NCBI RefSeq assembly: GCF_017654485.1
Contig: NZ_CP061091.1
Coordinates: forward strand, 1,687,501 to 1,751,500
Source: Roseomonas marmotae
Lineage (GTDB): Bacteria; Pseudomonadota; Alphaproteobacteria; Acetobacterales; Acetobacteraceae
Length of the DNA: 64,000 bases
Direction: 5' to 3'
Below, in pieces: positions 1-10,869 of this stretch. Position numbers and translations under genes: made by a program. How positions within the stretch are numbered: the first letter of the stretch is position 1; every line of letters begins with the position of its first letter. The notes beneath the pieces are model-generated. The model was not told the DNA's origin, made no database searches, and saw only the letters and a program-made list of their open reading frames with translations.

Positions 1-244
1 CCACGCCACCGGCCTGTTCCACCACCTGCGCCACCACGCGGTCGGCGGCGCCGGCCTCGGTCAGGTCGGCCTGGATGGCGAAGGCATCGTCGCCCAACTC
101 AGCCACGGCGGCCTTGTTCTTCTCGGCATTGCGGCCGACCACGGCCACCCAGGCGCCGGCGGCGGCCAGGCCACGCGCCATGCCCAGGCCGATGCCGCCA
201 TTGCCGCCCGTGACCACCGCCACGCGTCCGCTCAGATCGAACAT
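1..244 (-). CDS. SDR family oxidoreductase (5' part only)
   Basis: This is the first 81 codons of a short-chain dehydrogenase/reductase; the rest lies beyond base 1. The translation begins MFDLSGRVAVVTGGNGGIGL, which is the Rossmann beta-strand plus the TGxxxGxG dinucleotide-binding motif (TGGNGGIG). A conserved Asp follows at the usual place (QADLTEAG). The YxxxK active site would lie in the missing part, so the substrate cannot be inferred. The gene is 32 bases downstream of the carA stop on the same strand and may share its transcript. The family call is secure; the function is open. Confidence 0.85.
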   Translation of the reverse strand, partial: MFDLSGRVAVVTGGNGGIGLGMARGLAAAGAWVAVVGRNAEKNKAAVAELGDDAFAIQADLTEAGAADRVVAQVVEQAGGV

Positions 245-276
245 GTCCGTTCCTCTTCCCCGGGAAGGGCCGTGGA

Positions 277-1452
<1,176 letters not shown>

Positions 1453-1671
1453 CGGGCTCTCCGCTTCGGGGCTGGTGGGGGCGGGCAGGGGGGAGCCCTG
1501 GGGCATATCCGCCAGGCTCAGGCCGGTGGCGGCGATGATGGCGGGCCAGTGCTTGGCGGGGATGGCGCGGGACTGGCGCCATTTCCGCACGGCCTCGGTG
1601 CCGATGCCGCAGCGCTGGGCGGCGGCGTCGGCGCCGCCAATCAGGGTAAGGATATCTTCCACGGACCGCAT
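1453..1671 (-). other. in-frame helix-turn-helix extension upstream of carA
   Basis: The 73 codons in front of the standard carA start are in the same frame with no stop. They begin MRSVEDILTLIGGADAAAQR, followed by a recognition-helix-like stretch (GTEAVRKWRQSRAIPAKHW) and IIAATGLSL. This looks like the small Cro/YdaS-type HTH domains common in proteobacteria (the type NCBI calls carph-isopro). It could be the N-terminus of a longer CarA or a regulator that has lost its stop. The ATG at 1671 has no clear Shine-Dalgarno sequence, whereas the internal carA start does. Two palindromes lie directly upstream. Confidence 0.5.
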
Positions 1672-1683
1672 GTGCGGGTTATC

Positions 1684-1742
1684 TGGGAATTTCTTTCCCA
1701 GGGCAACAGCGCAGATATGGGTGTCTGGGAATTTTCTTCCCG
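1684..1742. promoter_or_regulatory. twin palindromic operator-like sites, carA/yqeY divergent region
   Basis: Two 17-bp inverted repeats share the pattern GGGAA-N5-TTCCC. The first, at 1684-1700, is TGGGAA-N5-TTCCCA and perfect. The second, at 1726-1742, is TGGGAA-N5-TTCCCG. They start exactly 42 bp apart, four helical turns, so a dimeric regulator would sit on one face. They lie 12 bp from the upstream HTH start (1671) and about 90 bp from yqeY. The neighbouring HTH module is the obvious candidate ligand; that is inference. Confidence 0.55.
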
Positions 1743-1832
1743 CTGGCTCTTCCGCACCGGGCCGCCTTATACCGCCCATTCCATGCCGCACCGCCTGTTT
1801 TTGTGCCGCTAGCCCTGTTCGAGGAGAGCCCC

Positions 1833-2291
1833 ATGTCCCTGCGCGCCCGTTTCCTGGAGGAGATGAAGGCCTCGATGAAGGCCGGTGACTCCGCGCGGAC
1901 CTCGACCATCCGCATGGTCATGGCCAAGCTGAAGGACACCGATATCGCCGCCCGCCCCAGCGGGGTGGAGCAGGTGCCGGAGGAGCAGATCGTCGCCATG
2001 CTCCGCAGCATGGTGAAGTCCCGCCGGGAAAGCGTGGAAATGTACCGCCAGGGCAACCGCCCGGAACTGGCCGCGAAGGAAGAGGCCGAGATCGCGGTGA
2101 TCGAGGAATTCCTGCCGCAGCAGATGGACGATGCCGCCATGCAGGCCGCCGTCGACGCCGCCGTGGCCGAAACAGGCGCCAGCAGCATCAAGGAGATGGG
2201 CAAGGTGATGGCCGTGCTGCGCGCGAAGCATGCCGCCACCATGGACATGGCCAAGGCTGGCCCGCTGGTGAAGGCGAAGCTGGGCGCTTAA
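1833..2291 (+). CDS. GatB/YqeY domain-containing protein
   Basis: A 152-residue soluble protein of the YqeY family, related to the tail domain of the GatB amidotransferase subunit. Members are thought to bind tRNA, but a firm function is not known. It starts MSLRARFLEEMKASMKAGDS and carries the family features RTSTIRMVMAKLKD, the middle motif EEAEIAVIEEFLPQQMDD and the C-terminal KEMGKVMAVLRAKH. The ATG at 1833 is preceded by GAGGAGAG, a clear ribosome binding site, and is preferred over the upstream ATG at 1803. It is the first gene of the yqeY-dnaG-rpoD series and is divergent from carA. Confidence 0.9.
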   Translation: MSLRARFLEEMKASMKAGDSARTSTIRMVMAKLKDTDIAARPSGVEQVPEEQIVAMLRSMVKSRRESVEMYRQGNRPELAAKEEAEIAVIEEFLPQQMDDAAMQAAVDAAVAETGASSIKEMGKVMAVLRAKHAATMDMAKAGPLVKAKLGA

Positions 2292-2323
2292 CTTTGGCAG
2301 GGGCGGCGCGCTAAGACCCTGTC

Positions 2324-4177
2324 ATGGCGCTGCCCCCCAACTTTCTCGAAGAGCTTCGCGCCCGGACCCCGCTGCCGGCGCTGATCGGCCGCAAGACCAG
2401 GGTCACGCGCTCCGGCCGGCAATGGAAGGCCTGCTGCCCCTTTCATGGGGAGAAGACGCCTTCCTTCTATATCTACGACGACCACTACCACTGCTTTGGC
2501 TGTGGCGCGCATGGCGATGCCATCGCCTTCGTCATGCAGGCGGAGGGGGCGAGCTTCCCCGAGGCGGTGGAGCGCCTGGCGGCCGAGGCCGGGCTGGAAG
2601 TGCCCAAGGCGACGCCGCAGCAGGCGCAGCGCGAGGCCCGCGCGCGTGACCTGCATGCCGTGCTGGAAGCCGCCGCCGAGGCCTTCCAGCGCCGGCTGCG
2701 GCTGCCTGAAGGCCGTGCGGGGCTGGACTACCTGCTGCGCCGGGGACTGAGCGAGGAGACCATCCGCCGCTTCGGCCTAGGCTGGTCCGGGGGCGGGCGC
2801 GGCGCCCTGGCGGCCGACCTGAAGCCGCTGGGCATCGAGCTGCGCCAGCTGGTCGAGGCCGGGCTGATGCGCGGCGGCGAGGATGGCGGGCCGCCCACCG
2901 ACCTCTTCTTCAACCGCGTCATGTTCCCCATCCGGGACCGGCGCGGGCGCATGGTCTCCTTCGGTGGGCGGACGCTGGGCGACGGTCAGCCGAAATACGT
3001 CAACGGGCCGGAGACCGCGCTCTTCTCCAAGCGCCGCAACCTCTATGGCATCGATATTGCCCGTGACGCCGCCTTCCGGGGCAAGAGCCGGGTGGTGGTG
3101 GCCGAGGGCTATACCGATGTCATCGCGCTGCATCAGGCCGGCTTCACGGGCGCGGTGGCGCCGCTGGGCACGGCGCTGACGGAGGAGCAGCTCGAGGAGC
3201 TCTGGCGCGTCGTGCCGGACCCCGTGCTCTGCTTCGATGGCGATGCCGCCGGCACCCGCGCCGCCGCCCGCGTGGCGACGGAGGTGGCGCTGCCGCTGCT
3301 CTCCACGGAGCGGACGCTCTCCTTCGTCACCCTGCCGCCTGGGGAGGACCCGGATTCCCTCATCCGCAAGGGCGGGCCGGGGGCCTTCGGCAGCCTGCTG
3401 GAAGCCGCCCGACCATTGAGCGGCGTACTCTATGACATGCTGGCCGCCGAGCATGGCGGCACGACGCCGGAGGCCCGCGCCGGCCTGCGCCATGCCCTGG
3501 AAGACGCTGCCGCCAGGATTTCCGACAAGGCCCTGGCTTCCGAATACCGCCGCATGCTGCTGGACCGGTTCTTCGAATCCGGCCGGCGCCCGCCGCCGCA
3601 GCGCCCGGCCATGCGGAGCGGCGGCGACTGGAAGAAGGGCCGCCCGCCCGCGCCGGTGCTGAACCTGCCGCGCCCCGCCATCGACGCGGGGCATACGGAG
3701 CGGGAGCGGCTGCGGTGCCTGCTGGCGCTGACCCTGGCCCATCCCTGGCTGCTGCCGGAGGTGGAGGAGGCGCTGCTGCAACTGGAACTGCCGGCGGAGG
3801 AGGAGGCGGCGCGGCTCCGCCAGGGTATCCTGGACTGGCGCGCGGTGGCCGAGCAGCTTGACCCGGTGGCGCTGAACGCCCACCTCCAGGCGAGCGCGCC
3901 CGAGGCCCTGGCCTGGGCGCTGCAGTGCCCGGGGCTTCGGCGGCTGCTCGCGGCCGAGGCGCAGCCGCAGTCCGTGGCCCAGGCATGGTGGCATTTCTTC
4001 GGTTTTCTGCGGGGGGAGGACGCTTTGCAGGAGGATCTGCAAAGGGCCCGGCAGGACTGGATCGCCTCCAACGACGTGCCCGCATACAACCGCATGCTCC
4101 GGCTGACCGAGGCGCTGATGGCGCAGCGGAGGGGCGAGATGGGGGACGAAGGCGGCGAAACCGACGCGAGTCCATGA
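2324..4177 (+). CDS. dnaG: DNA primase
   Basis: DnaG makes RNA primers at the replication fork, working with the DnaB helicase. At 617 residues it has normal length. The CHC2 zinc-binding domain is at the N-terminus (C38, H41, C57, C60 in CCPFH and CFGC). The Toprim catalytic core follows, with E261 in VVAEGYTD and D305/D307 in CFDGDAAG. The C-terminal third is the less conserved helicase-binding part. It lies 32 bases after yqeY and about 200 bases before rpoD, the macromolecular-synthesis order common in proteobacteria. Confidence 0.97.
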   Translation: MALPPNFLEELRARTPLPALIGRKTRVTRSGRQWKACCPFHGEKTPSFYIYDDHYHCFGCGAHGDAIAFVMQAEGASFPEAVERLAAEAGLEVPKATPQQAQREARARDLHAVLEAAAEAFQRRLRLPEGRAGLDYLLRRGLSEETIRRFGLGWSGGGRGALAADLKPLGIELRQLVEAGLMRGGEDGGPPTDLFFNRVMFPIRDRRGRMVSFGGRTLGDGQPKYVNGPETALFSKRRNLYGIDIARDAAFRGKSRVVVAEGYTDVIALHQAGFTGAVAPLGTALTEEQLEELWRVVPDPVLCFDGDAAGTRAAARVATEVALPLLSTERTLSFVTLPPGEDPDSLIRKGGPGAFGSLLEAARPLSGVLYDMLAAEHGGTTPEARAGLRHALEDAAARISDKALASEYRRMLLDRFFESGRRPPPQRPAMRSGGDWKKGRPPAPVLNLPRPAIDAGHTERERLRCLLALTLAHPWLLPEVEEALLQLELPAEEEAARLRQGILDWRAVAEQLDPVALNAHLQASAPEALAWALQCPGLRRLLAAEAQPQSVAQAWWHFFGFLRGEDALQEDLQRARQDWIASNDVPAYNRMLRLTEALMAQRRGEMGDEGGETDASP

Positions 4178-4373
4178 CCGTCCTGCTTTGGCCGCCGCCG
4201 GCTCTTGTGCTGCGGGGGCGCGGGCGGTTATGGCGCGAAGGTGGTGTGCGACGCCCGGGGGCCCGTCAGGACGGGGGCAGGGCAGAATAGGACCAGCAAG
4301 GTGCGTCACCCCTTGCCGTGAGTGGCGGCAGCCTCGGGTGGCATGTGCGGCGGCATCTGACGGAGCGGACGGC

Positions 4374-6299
4374 ATGGCAAGCAAGGCGGCGGGCGGCACC
4401 GAGACGGTCGAGAACCGCGACGAGGCGGTGGAAGGGGCCCTGCTCGATACCCTCTCTGCAGCCGTCAAGAAGCTGGTCGCCCGCGGGAAGGAACGAGGCT
4501 ACGTCACCTATGACGAGCTGAACGCCGCTCTACCCTCCGAGCAGGTGTCCTCCGAACTGATCGAGGACACCATGGCGATGCTGAGCGAGCTCGGCATCAA
4601 CGTGGTGGAGGCCGAGGAGGCCGAGGAGGGCGATGGCGCCGCCGCCCGCCCCGCCGCCAAGGCCGAAGGGGCCGAGGAGGAAGAGGAAGAGGAATCGGAA
4701 GGCGGCAACGTCAACGAGGAAACCCTCGGGCGTACCGACGACCCCGTCCGCATGTATCTGCGCGAGATGGGCAGCGTCGAGCTGCTCTCCCGCGAGGGCG
4801 AGATCGCCATCGCCAAGCGCATCGAGGCCGGGCGCGACGCCATGATCGGCGGCCTCTGCGAGAGCCCGCTGACCTTGCAGGCGATCCTGGGCTGGCATGA
4901 AGCCGTCAAGGACGGCCGCATGCTGCTGCGCGACGTGATCGACCTTGAGGCGACCGCCGCCGCCGAGGGTGGCGACGCCCCCCCGCCCGAGACCGAGGAA
5001 TTCGAGGAAGGCGAGGAAGGCGAGGGTATGGGCCTCTCGCTTTCCGCGCTGGAAGAGAAGCTGAAGCCCGAGGCCCTGGCGACCTTCGAGGAGATCGAGG
5101 GCCTCTACGGCAAGCTCCGGAAGCTGCAGACGCAGCGGATGGAGGCCTATACGGCCGGCGGCGAACTGGCCGCCAAGGCCGAGCAGGAATACGCCCGGCA
5201 GCGGGCCGAGCTGGTGGCGCTGGTGGAGAAGATCCATCTCCACAACAACCGGATCGAGGAGCTGGTGGACCAGCTCAAGGGCCTGAACCGCCGCATCACC
5301 GGCTTCGAGGGCCAGGTGCTGCGTCTGGCCGAGGCCAGCAAGGTCAAGCGCGACGACTTCCTGAACCACTGGCGCGGCGCCGAGATCGACCCCGCCTGGA
5401 TGGCGCGCGTTTCTACCCTGCCGGGCAAGGCCTGGAAGAACTTCGTCGAACGCTCCCGCGACGAGGCTGAGGCCATCCGTGCCCGGATCGGCGAGACGGC
5501 GGCCCTGACCGGCCTGCCGGTGGGCGAGTTCAAGCGGGTCTATGCCATGGTCAGCCGTGGCGAGCGTGACATGACCCAGGCGAAAAAGGAGATGATCGAG
5601 GCCAATCTGCGCCTCGTGATCTCCATCGCCAAGAAATACACCAACCGCGGGTTGCAGTTCCTGGACCTGATCCAGGAAGGCAATATCGGGCTGATGAAGG
5701 CGGTCGATAAGTTCGAGTACCGCCGCGGCTACAAGTTCTCGACCTATGCCACCTGGTGGATCCGCCAGGCCATCACCCGCAGCATCGCGGACCAGGCGCG
5801 GACCATCCGCATCCCCGTCCACATGATCGAGACGATCAACAAGCTGGTCCGCACCTCGCGCCAGATGCTGCACGAGATCGGCCGGGAGCCGCAGCCGGAG
5901 GAACTGGCCGAGAAGCTCGGCATGCCGCTGGAGAAGGTGCGCAAGGTCCTCAAGATCGCCAAGGAGCCGATCTCCCTGGAGACGCCGATCGGCGACGAGG
6001 AGGACAGCCACCTCGGCGACTTCATCGAGGACAAGAACGCCATCATCCCGCTGGATGCAGCCATCCAGAACAACCTGCGGGAAGCCACCACGCGCGTGCT
6101 GTCCAGCCTGACCCCGCGCGAGGAGCGCGTGCTGCGCATGCGCTTCGGCATCGGCATGAACACCGACCACACGCTGGAAGAGGTCGGCCAGCAGTTCAAC
6201 GTGACGCGCGAGCGTATCCGCCAGATCGAGGCCAAGGCGCTGCGGAAGCTCAAACACCCGAGCCGCAGCCGTAAGCTGCGCAGCTTCCTCGACAACTGA
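4374..6299 (+). CDS. rpoD: RNA polymerase primary sigma factor RpoD (sigma-70)
   Basis: Housekeeping sigma factor of 641 residues. An acidic segment follows region 1.1. Region 1.2 ([12 protein letters not shown]), the non-conserved insert, region 2 ([20 protein letters not shown] and [20 protein letters not shown]), region 3 and region 4 ([15 protein letters not shown] and [20 protein letters not shown]) are all present. The ATG at 4374 has GGAG upstream; a longer in-frame reading from 4188 is low-complexity and lacks family similarity. The roughly 200-base gap after dnaG contains TTGTGC-N17-TTATGG at 4205-4233, which could be a separate promoter, but the match is weak. Confidence 0.97.
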   Translation: MASKAAGGTETVENRDEAVEGALLDTLSAAVKKLVARGKERGYVTYDELNAALPSEQVSSELIEDTMAMLSELGINVVEAEEAEEGDGAAARPAAKAEGAEEEEEEESEGGNVNEETLGRTDDPVRMYLREMGSVELLSREGEIAIAKRIEAGRDAMIGGLCESPLTLQAILGWHEAVKDGRMLLRDVIDLEATAAAEGGDAPPPETEEFEEGEEGEGMGLSLSALEEKLKPEALATFEEIEGLYGKLRKLQTQRMEAYTAGGELAAKAEQEYARQRAELVALVEKIHLHNNRIEELVDQLKGLNRRITGFEGQVLRLAEASKVKRDDFLNHWRGAEIDPAWMARVSTLPGKAWKNFVERSRDEAEAIRARIGETAALTGLPVGEFKRVYAMVSRGERDMTQAKKEMIEANLRLVISIAKKYTNRGLQFLDLIQEGNIGLMKAVDKFEYRRGYKFSTYATWWIRQAITRSIADQARTIRIPVHMIETINKLVRTSRQMLHEIGREPQPEELAEKLGMPLEKVRKVLKIAKEPISLETPIGDEEDSHLGDFIEDKNAIIPLDAAIQNNLREATTRVLSSLTPREERVLRMRFGIGMNTDHTLEEVGQQFNVTRERIRQIEAKALRKLKHPSRSRKLRSFLDN

Positions 6300-6315
6300 G
6301 GCAGGGGTAGGGGCG

Positions 6316-6891
6316 GTGAAGCTCTCGCTGGTGGAGCCCGCGATCCGCGTGGCGGTGGAGGTGACCTTCCTGCGAATGGAGCGTCCCCCCGCCGGCCCGG
6401 CGCCGGCCCTGCCGGCGGATGCCCATGTAGAGGTCGTGGCGGGCTGCACCGTACCCTTCTACCGCTACCTCTATAATACGGTGGGGCAGGATTACGTCTG
6501 GTGGCTGCGCCGCACCGTCGGCGATGCCGAGATCGCCAATGTCCTGGCCGACCCTGCCGTCAGCATCCATGTGCTCTACCATGGCGGCGCGCCGGCGGGC
6601 TTCTATGAGCTGGAGCGGCGGGGCAGCGGGCAGACCAATATCGCCTATTTCGGCCTGCTGCCCCATGCCGTCGGGCGCGGCATGGGCGCCGGTTTCCTCC
6701 GCCACGCCATCGACCAGGGCTGGGCGCGCGGCACGCGGCTGCTGACGGTGAATACCTGCACCGCCGACCATCCGCGCGCCCTGCCAAACTACCGGGCCGC
6801 CGGCTTCACCGAGACGCGGCGGGTGCGGGAGATCTGGCCGGTGCCGGTGCGCCTCGGCCTCAAGGTGCCGGAGCGGCTGCTGGCGGGGTAG
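6316..6891 (+). CDS. GNAT family N-acetyltransferase
   Basis: A 191-residue acetyltransferase-fold protein. The central part ([15 protein letters not shown], then a strand leading to [20 protein letters not shown]) matches the GNAT acetyl-CoA pyrophosphate loop pattern (R/Q-x-x-G-x-G/A), and the C-terminal part [19 protein letters not shown] is the usual last strand. The substrate is unknown. The GTG start at 6316 has a G-rich sequence just upstream; an ATG at 6376 is an alternative. It follows rpoD by 16 bases and may be co-transcribed. Its last 32 bases overlap the convergent glycosyltransferase gene. Confidence 0.85.
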   Translation: MKLSLVEPAIRVAVEVTFLRMERPPAGPAPALPADAHVEVVAGCTVPFYRYLYNTVGQDYVWWLRRTVGDAEIANVLADPAVSIHVLYHGGAPAGFYELERRGSGQTNIAYFGLLPHAVGRGMGAGFLRHAIDQGWARGTRLLTVNTCTADHPRALPNYRAAGFTETRRVREIWPVPVRLGLKVPERLLAG

Positions 6892-7744
6892 GGGGCGGCG
6901 CCTCGGTCCTGGCTAGCACCGGCCCGAAGAAGGCAGCGAAATTCTCCTTCGTGGCCATGATCCTGCGGATTTCCGCCACCTGGGGCGGTATCGGCAGGCC
7001 CAGCAGGCGCGCCAGATAGCAGAAGGTGGTGACCCGTTCCGCCACGGGCAGGCGCCGTTGCCGCAGCGCATCGCCCACGCGCATCTGGATCTCGTCCAGG
7101 CGCAGCCCCTGGTCGCGCTGCTGGGCGCGCAGAAGCTGCCGGAAGACCCTGGAGGTCGGGGCGTTCATGAAGCTGATGGGCTCGTGCCGGATATGGGCGG
7201 AGAGCCGGGCGTCATCCTTCCGCAGGATGGCCTGCAGCAACTGCTGGTCACCGGGCGTGCCATGCTCATACCAGTTCGTGGCCTGGCGGAGCCGGTCCTC
7301 CGGGATCGCCTCGGCCGCTTCCTTCCAGGCGCGCATCACATCCCGCGTGTCGGGATGCGCGAGATTGGCGAGGAAGATGCCGTCATTCACCTCCCAACTC
7401 AGCTTGCTGGCGCTCAGGGCGAAGACGAAGGAATGGTCCCGGCAATCGGCCAGATAAGCGCGGATGTCGAAGCCGACATCATGCACCCAGGCATCGGCGT
7501 CCAGATGCAGGTACCAGCCGGTAAAGCCCAGATCGAGCAGGTTGTTGATCAGGAAGATGCGGTTGTAGCAGGCCTGCCAGGGATGGAAGCCGCGGATGAT
7601 GCCCTGGTGGCAGGTGTAGTCGATATCGTGCTGGAGGCAGAATTCCCGGTTGATCCGGGCCGTGCTGCGCAACATGAAGAAGTAGTTCACCGGGTCGGCT
7701 GACTGGATCAGGACGATATCCCGTTCAGGCTTCAGTGCACGCAT
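6860..7744 (-). CDS. putative GT-A-fold glycosyltransferase with DxD motif (copy 1)
   Basis: A 294-residue protein without signal peptide or obvious membrane segment. The motif HPWQACYNRIFLINNLLDLG leads into GWYLHLDADAWVHD, where D82-A-D84 is a DxD-type metal and nucleotide-sugar site like that in GT-A enzymes. LANLAHPDTRDVMRAWKE and a later PGDQQLLQAIL segment resemble the acceptor-side regions of such enzymes. The tail is Pro/Ala-rich. It is a paralogue of the gene at 7870-8730, with no gap in the alignment over the first 90 residues. No polysaccharide genes lie nearby, so donor and acceptor are unknown. Confidence 0.65.
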   Translation of the reverse strand: MRALKPERDIVLIQSADPVNYFFMLRSTARINREFCLQHDIDYTCHQGIIRGFHPWQACYNRIFLINNLLDLGFTGWYLHLDADAWVHDVGFDIRAYLADCRDHSFVFALSASKLSWEVNDGIFLANLAHPDTRDVMRAWKEAAEAIPEDRLRQATNWYEHGTPGDQQLLQAILRKDDARLSAHIRHEPISFMNAPTSRVFRQLLRAQQRDQGLRLDEIQMRVGDALRQRRLPVAERVTTFCYLARLLGLPIPPQVAEIRRIMATKENFAAFFGPVLARTEAPPPTPPAAAPAP

Positions 7745-7869
7745 CGCGTCCGGTTCCCCGAGGTCAGGCGGAGAGATGAATATCCCGTCCAGCGCCCAGC
7801 TTCAGTTCACGTTGCTGCGGTAAGCCTTGCCTGGGGAATTCGCGGAAGTGCCGCCCTTGAGCCCCGGTC

Positions 7870-8730
7870 TCAGGCCGCCGGGATGGAAGGCGTGTCATCC
7901 TCGCCCAGCGCCTGCCGCAGGAAGGCGGCCAGGCTGGCCTTGTCCGCCATGATGGCGCGGATGCCGGCGGCATCCAGGGGCAGGGGCAGGTCCAGCGCCC
8001 GGGCCAGGTTGCAGAAGGTCGTCACGGGCTCTTCCGCCGGCAGGCCCTGCGCGGCCATCGCCGTCTCCACCTGCAGCTGGATGGTGTCCAGCCGCTTCAC
8101 CGGGTCGCGCTGATGGGAGCGCAGCAACTGGCGGATGAAGCTGGCCTCGGGGCCGTTCATGAAGCTGAAGTGCTCATGGTGCAGATGCGCGCAGAGGCGG
8201 AATTCGTCCCGCCGCAGCACGGTGTGCAGCAGCTGCTGGTCCTCGGGAATCTGCGCCCAGTCCGTCGCCCGGCGCATCCGTTCGGGCGAGATGGCCTCGA
8301 TCTCCTGCTTCCAGGTGCGCAGCACTTCCTGGGTGTCGGGGTGCGCCAGATTGGCTAGGAAGACGCCGTTATTGACGTCCCAGACCCGGTCGGTGGCGCC
8401 TGGGGCGAAGACGAGGGATTTATCGGCGATGCCGGCCAGGTAGTCGCGCAGGTTGAAGCCGGTGTCATGCACCCAGGCATCGGCATCCAGATGCAGATAC
8501 CAGCCGGTGAAGCCGAGATCGAGCAGCTGGTTGAGGGTGAAGACCCGGTTGTAGGAGGCGTGCCAGGGGTGGAAGCCCCGGACGACCCCGTAATGGCAGA
8601 GATACAGAATGTCCTGCCGCCGGCAGAATTCCCGGTTGATGCGGGAGGTGCTGCGGAGCATCGGGAAATAACGCTTGGGGTCGGCTGACTGGCCCAGGAC
8701 GATGTCCTGCTCCGGCTTCAGCAGCAGCAT
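7870..8730 (-). CDS. putative GT-A-fold glycosyltransferase with DxD motif (copy 2)
   Basis: A 286-residue paralogue of the downstream gene, sharing INREFC, RGFHPWHASYNRVF, LLDLGFTGWYLHLDADAWVH (D82-A-D84) and the FSFMNGPEASFIRQLLR block. Its order on the minus strand is first, with a 125-base gap before copy 1, so the pair looks like a tandem duplication that has since diverged. The C-terminal 60 residues differ most, which suggests different acceptors. It could be a cytoplasmic enzyme making a surface glycan. The specific family is not recognised with certainty. Confidence 0.65.
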   Translation of the reverse strand: MLLLKPEQDIVLGQSADPKRYFPMLRSTSRINREFCRRQDILYLCHYGVVRGFHPWHASYNRVFTLNQLLDLGFTGWYLHLDADAWVHDTGFNLRDYLAGIADKSLVFAPGATDRVWDVNNGVFLANLAHPDTQEVLRTWKQEIEAISPERMRRATDWAQIPEDQQLLHTVLRRDEFRLCAHLHHEHFSFMNGPEASFIRQLLRSHQRDPVKRLDTIQLQVETAMAAQGLPAEEPVTTFCNLARALDLPLPLDAAGIRAIMADKASLAAFLRQALGEDDTPSIPAA

Positions 8731-8785
8731 GGTCAGCCTCCCCGATCAAACCGGGCGGGGTCGGCGCCCCGCCCCTGTTGCGGCG

Positions 8786-9307
8786 TTACTTGGCCGCGGC
8801 GATCTGCTGCTCCAGGATCTTCGCCGCCTCTTCGGCATTGCCCCAGTTCCGCACCTTCACCCACTTGCCGGGCTCCAGGTCCTTATAGCGGGTGAAGAAA
8901 TGCTCGATGGCGTCGCGGATGATCTTCGGCAGATCCGACACGTCCTTCACATCGGTATAGGCGGTATGCAGCTTGTCATGCGGCACGCAGACCAGCTTCT
9001 CGTCCTGGCCGCTCTCGTCCTCCATGAAGAGAACGCCGATCGGGCGGCAGCGGATCACTGCGCCGGGCACGATCGGGGCGGGCGCCAGCACCAGCGCGTC
9101 CGAGGGGTCGCCGTCATCGGCCAGGGTGCCGGGGACGAAGCCATAAGCCGCCGGATAGGCCATCGGGGTGAAGAGGAAGCGATCGACCACGACGGCGCCG
9201 CTGTCCTTGTCCAGCTCATACTTCACCTGCGACCCCTGCGGGATCTCGATGACGACATTGATGTCGTAAGGCGGGTTCTTGCCGGTGGAGAGCTTCGAAA
9301 TGTCCAT
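8786..9307 (-). CDS. ppa: inorganic pyrophosphatase (family I)
   Basis: Hydrolyses pyrophosphate to phosphate and so pulls biosynthetic reactions forward; cytosolic and Mg-dependent. The product of 173 residues is the usual bacterial length. It begins [20 protein letters not shown] and contains [20 protein letters not shown], the signature [11 protein letters not shown] with its metal-binding aspartates, and [20 protein letters not shown]. The ATG at 9307 is chosen because everything upstream in frame lacks similarity. It is divergent from the MetX-like gene starting at 9482. Confidence 0.96.
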   Translation of the reverse strand: MDISKLSTGKNPPYDINVVIEIPQGSQVKYELDKDSGAVVVDRFLFTPMAYPAAYGFVPGTLADDGDPSDALVLAPAPIVPGAVIRCRPIGVLFMEDESGQDEKLVCVPHDKLHTAYTDVKDVSDLPKIIRDAIEHFFTRYKDLEPGKWVKVRNWGNAEEAAKILEQQIAAAK

Positions 9308-9481
9308 CTGGGTGGCCCATCCAAGTTGTTGCAGTCGTACGGAAGCTGGGTGGAGGCGCTGTAGCAGGGGGCGCGGCGGGCGTCTATTCGGCAGCACTCT
9401 TGCCGGCCGGAAGCGGGCCAGGGCACCATGTGGCGGAAAAGGCGCGCGCCGCCAGCGCCGCCCGAGGGGGAGTGGAGCCGC

Positions 9482-10702
9482 ATGACCACGCGCCGGAGCT
9501 TCTTGGCCGCGACCGCCCTGACCAGCCTCCTGGCGCCGTGGGCGCGGGCACAGTCCCCCCGGCCCGGCGCCAGCCCCGCGACGCCGGCCACGCCGGAGCT
9601 GATCGTCGAGAAGAAGATCTTCGAGTTCCAGAACTACCGCACCCGCGGCGGCGCCGCCCTGCCCACTGGCCGCGTGGGCTACCAGACGGCCGGCACGCTG
9701 AACGCGGCCGGCGACAACGCGGTGTTGATCACCCACTTCTTCACCGGCACCAGCCATGCCTTCGGCCGTTACGCTGCGGGGGAGGCGCCGGGCTACTGGA
9801 ACGACATCATCGGCCCGGGGAAGCCGATCGATACCGACCGGTACTTCGTCGTGTCATCCGACACCCTGGCCAATCTGAACGCGCGCGACCCCCGCACCAC
9901 CACCACCGGACCCGCCTCGGTCAATCCGGCCACGGGGCGGCCCTACGGCATGGAATTCCCGGTGGTCTCCATCCGCGACTTCGTGGATGTGCAGAAGCTG
10001 CTGCTGGAAAGCCTGGGGGTGCGGAAGCTGGCCCTGGTGGCCGGTGCCAGCATGGGAGCGTTGCAGGCCATCGAATGGGCCTGCGCCTATCCCGGGCTGG
10101 TGGACCGTGTCATGGCCGCCGTCACGACCGGCGAGATGGATGCCTGGATGCTGGGCTGGCTGGATGTCTGGGAGGCGCCGATCCGCATGGACCCCAACTG
10201 GCGCAATGGCGACTACTACGCCCAGGGACGCCAGCCTCCCTTGCAGGGATTGGCGGAGGCGCTCCGCATCGTCACCCTGCATTCGCGCGACCGGGGTTGG
10301 GCACGGGAGTTTGGCCGCCGCCCCGCGGAGGGCCAGGACCCCTCCCGCCGCATCCAGGACCGGTTCGCCGTCGAGCAATGGCTGGAGGATGCCGCCGCCG
10401 CCCGCGCCAGGCTCTCGGACGCGAATTCCTTCCTCTATCTGACGCGCGCCAACCAGCTCTTCCTGAACGAATATACCGACCGGGACGCCGCCCTGGCCCG
10501 CACCCGGGCGAAATGGCTGATCATGCCCGCCGCCGGGGACCGGGTTTTCCCGGTGGAATATGCGCGGGAGCTGGCGGAGGCGCTGCGCGGCATGGACCAG
10601 CCGGTGGAACTGGTGGAACTGAAGGGAAGGCTCGGCCATCTGGAGGGGGTGAGCGGCCTCGGGCAGGGGGAAGATGCCATCCGCGGCCTGCTGGCCCGTT
10701 GA
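9482..10702 (+). CDS. Tat-exported alpha/beta hydrolase of the homoserine O-acetyltransferase (MetX) family
   Basis: A 406-residue protein with a twin-arginine signal ([20 protein letters not shown], cleavage likely after ARA). The body is a MetX-type alpha/beta hydrolase: [20 protein letters not shown], the [16 protein letters not shown] strand, and nucleophile elbow [11 protein letters not shown] with Ser190. The catalytic Asp is probably in [14 protein letters not shown] and the His in GRLGHLEGV. True MetX enzymes act in the cytoplasm, so this exported member probably has another substrate, perhaps as an esterase or acyltransferase. The start at 9482 places the RR motif at residues 4-5. 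No methionine genes are adjacent. Confidence 0.85.
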   Translation: MTTRRSFLAATALTSLLAPWARAQSPRPGASPATPATPELIVEKKIFEFQNYRTRGGAALPTGRVGYQTAGTLNAAGDNAVLITHFFTGTSHAFGRYAAGEAPGYWNDIIGPGKPIDTDRYFVVSSDTLANLNARDPRTTTTGPASVNPATGRPYGMEFPVVSIRDFVDVQKLLLESLGVRKLALVAGASMGALQAIEWACAYPGLVDRVMAAVTTGEMDAWMLGWLDVWEAPIRMDPNWRNGDYYAQGRQPPLQGLAEALRIVTLHSRDRGWAREFGRRPAEGQDPSRRIQDRFAVEQWLEDAAAARARLSDANSFLYLTRANQLFLNEYTDRDAALARTRAKWLIMPAAGDRVFPVEYARELAEALRGMDQPVELVELKGRLGHLEGVSGLGQGEDAIRGLLAR

Positions 10703-10761
10703 GCCGCTCCCCCCCCTGGCGGATTCCTTCCCGCCGGTCTAGCTATCGGATGATCCTCCTG

Positions 10762-10835
10762 GCGCCTGTAGCTCAATTGGTTAGAGCGGGCCGCTCATAA
10801 CGGCTTGGTTGCGGGTTCAAGTCCTGCCGGGCGCA
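10762..10835 (+). tRNA. tRNA with CAT anticodon, probably tRNA-Ile2 (lysidine type) or elongator Met
   Basis: A 74-base cloverleaf. The acceptor stem GCGCCTG pairs with CGGGCGC, the D stem is GCTC/GAGC, and the anticodon stem GGCCG/CGGCT carries loop CTCATAA with anticodon CAT at 10796-10798. The T arm is GCGGG-TTCAAGT-CCTGC and the discriminator is A; CCA is not encoded. The variable loop and T arm resemble bacterial tRNA-Ile2(CAT), whose C34 is modified to lysidine, more than elongator tRNA-Met. The isotype is therefore inferred. Confidence 0.93.
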
Positions 10836-10869
10836 GGGGGAACGGCACAGGCGTGCAAGGCGCTCCGGA

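Noticed and set aside
4205..4233. Sigma-70-like promoter in front of rpoD
   Set aside because: TTGTGC-N17-TTATGG is a weak match and such matches are common; noted only within the rpoD entry.
4188..4373. In-frame upstream extension of rpoD
   Set aside because: Residues are low-complexity and not sigma-like; the ATG at 4374 has a proper ribosome binding site.
9308..9757. In-frame upstream extension of ppa (150 codons)
   Set aside because: It overlaps the divergent MetX-like gene and its signal peptide; family alignment starts at MDISKLS.
9400..10800. Long open frame overlapping the MetX-like gene in another frame, and many similar antisense frames such as 2777-4468, 4530-6449, 12607-14295 and 52365-54965
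   Set aside because: They are Gly/Ala/Arg/Pro-rich or His-rich translations without domains, lie opposite or within well-supported genes, and are expected at this GC content.
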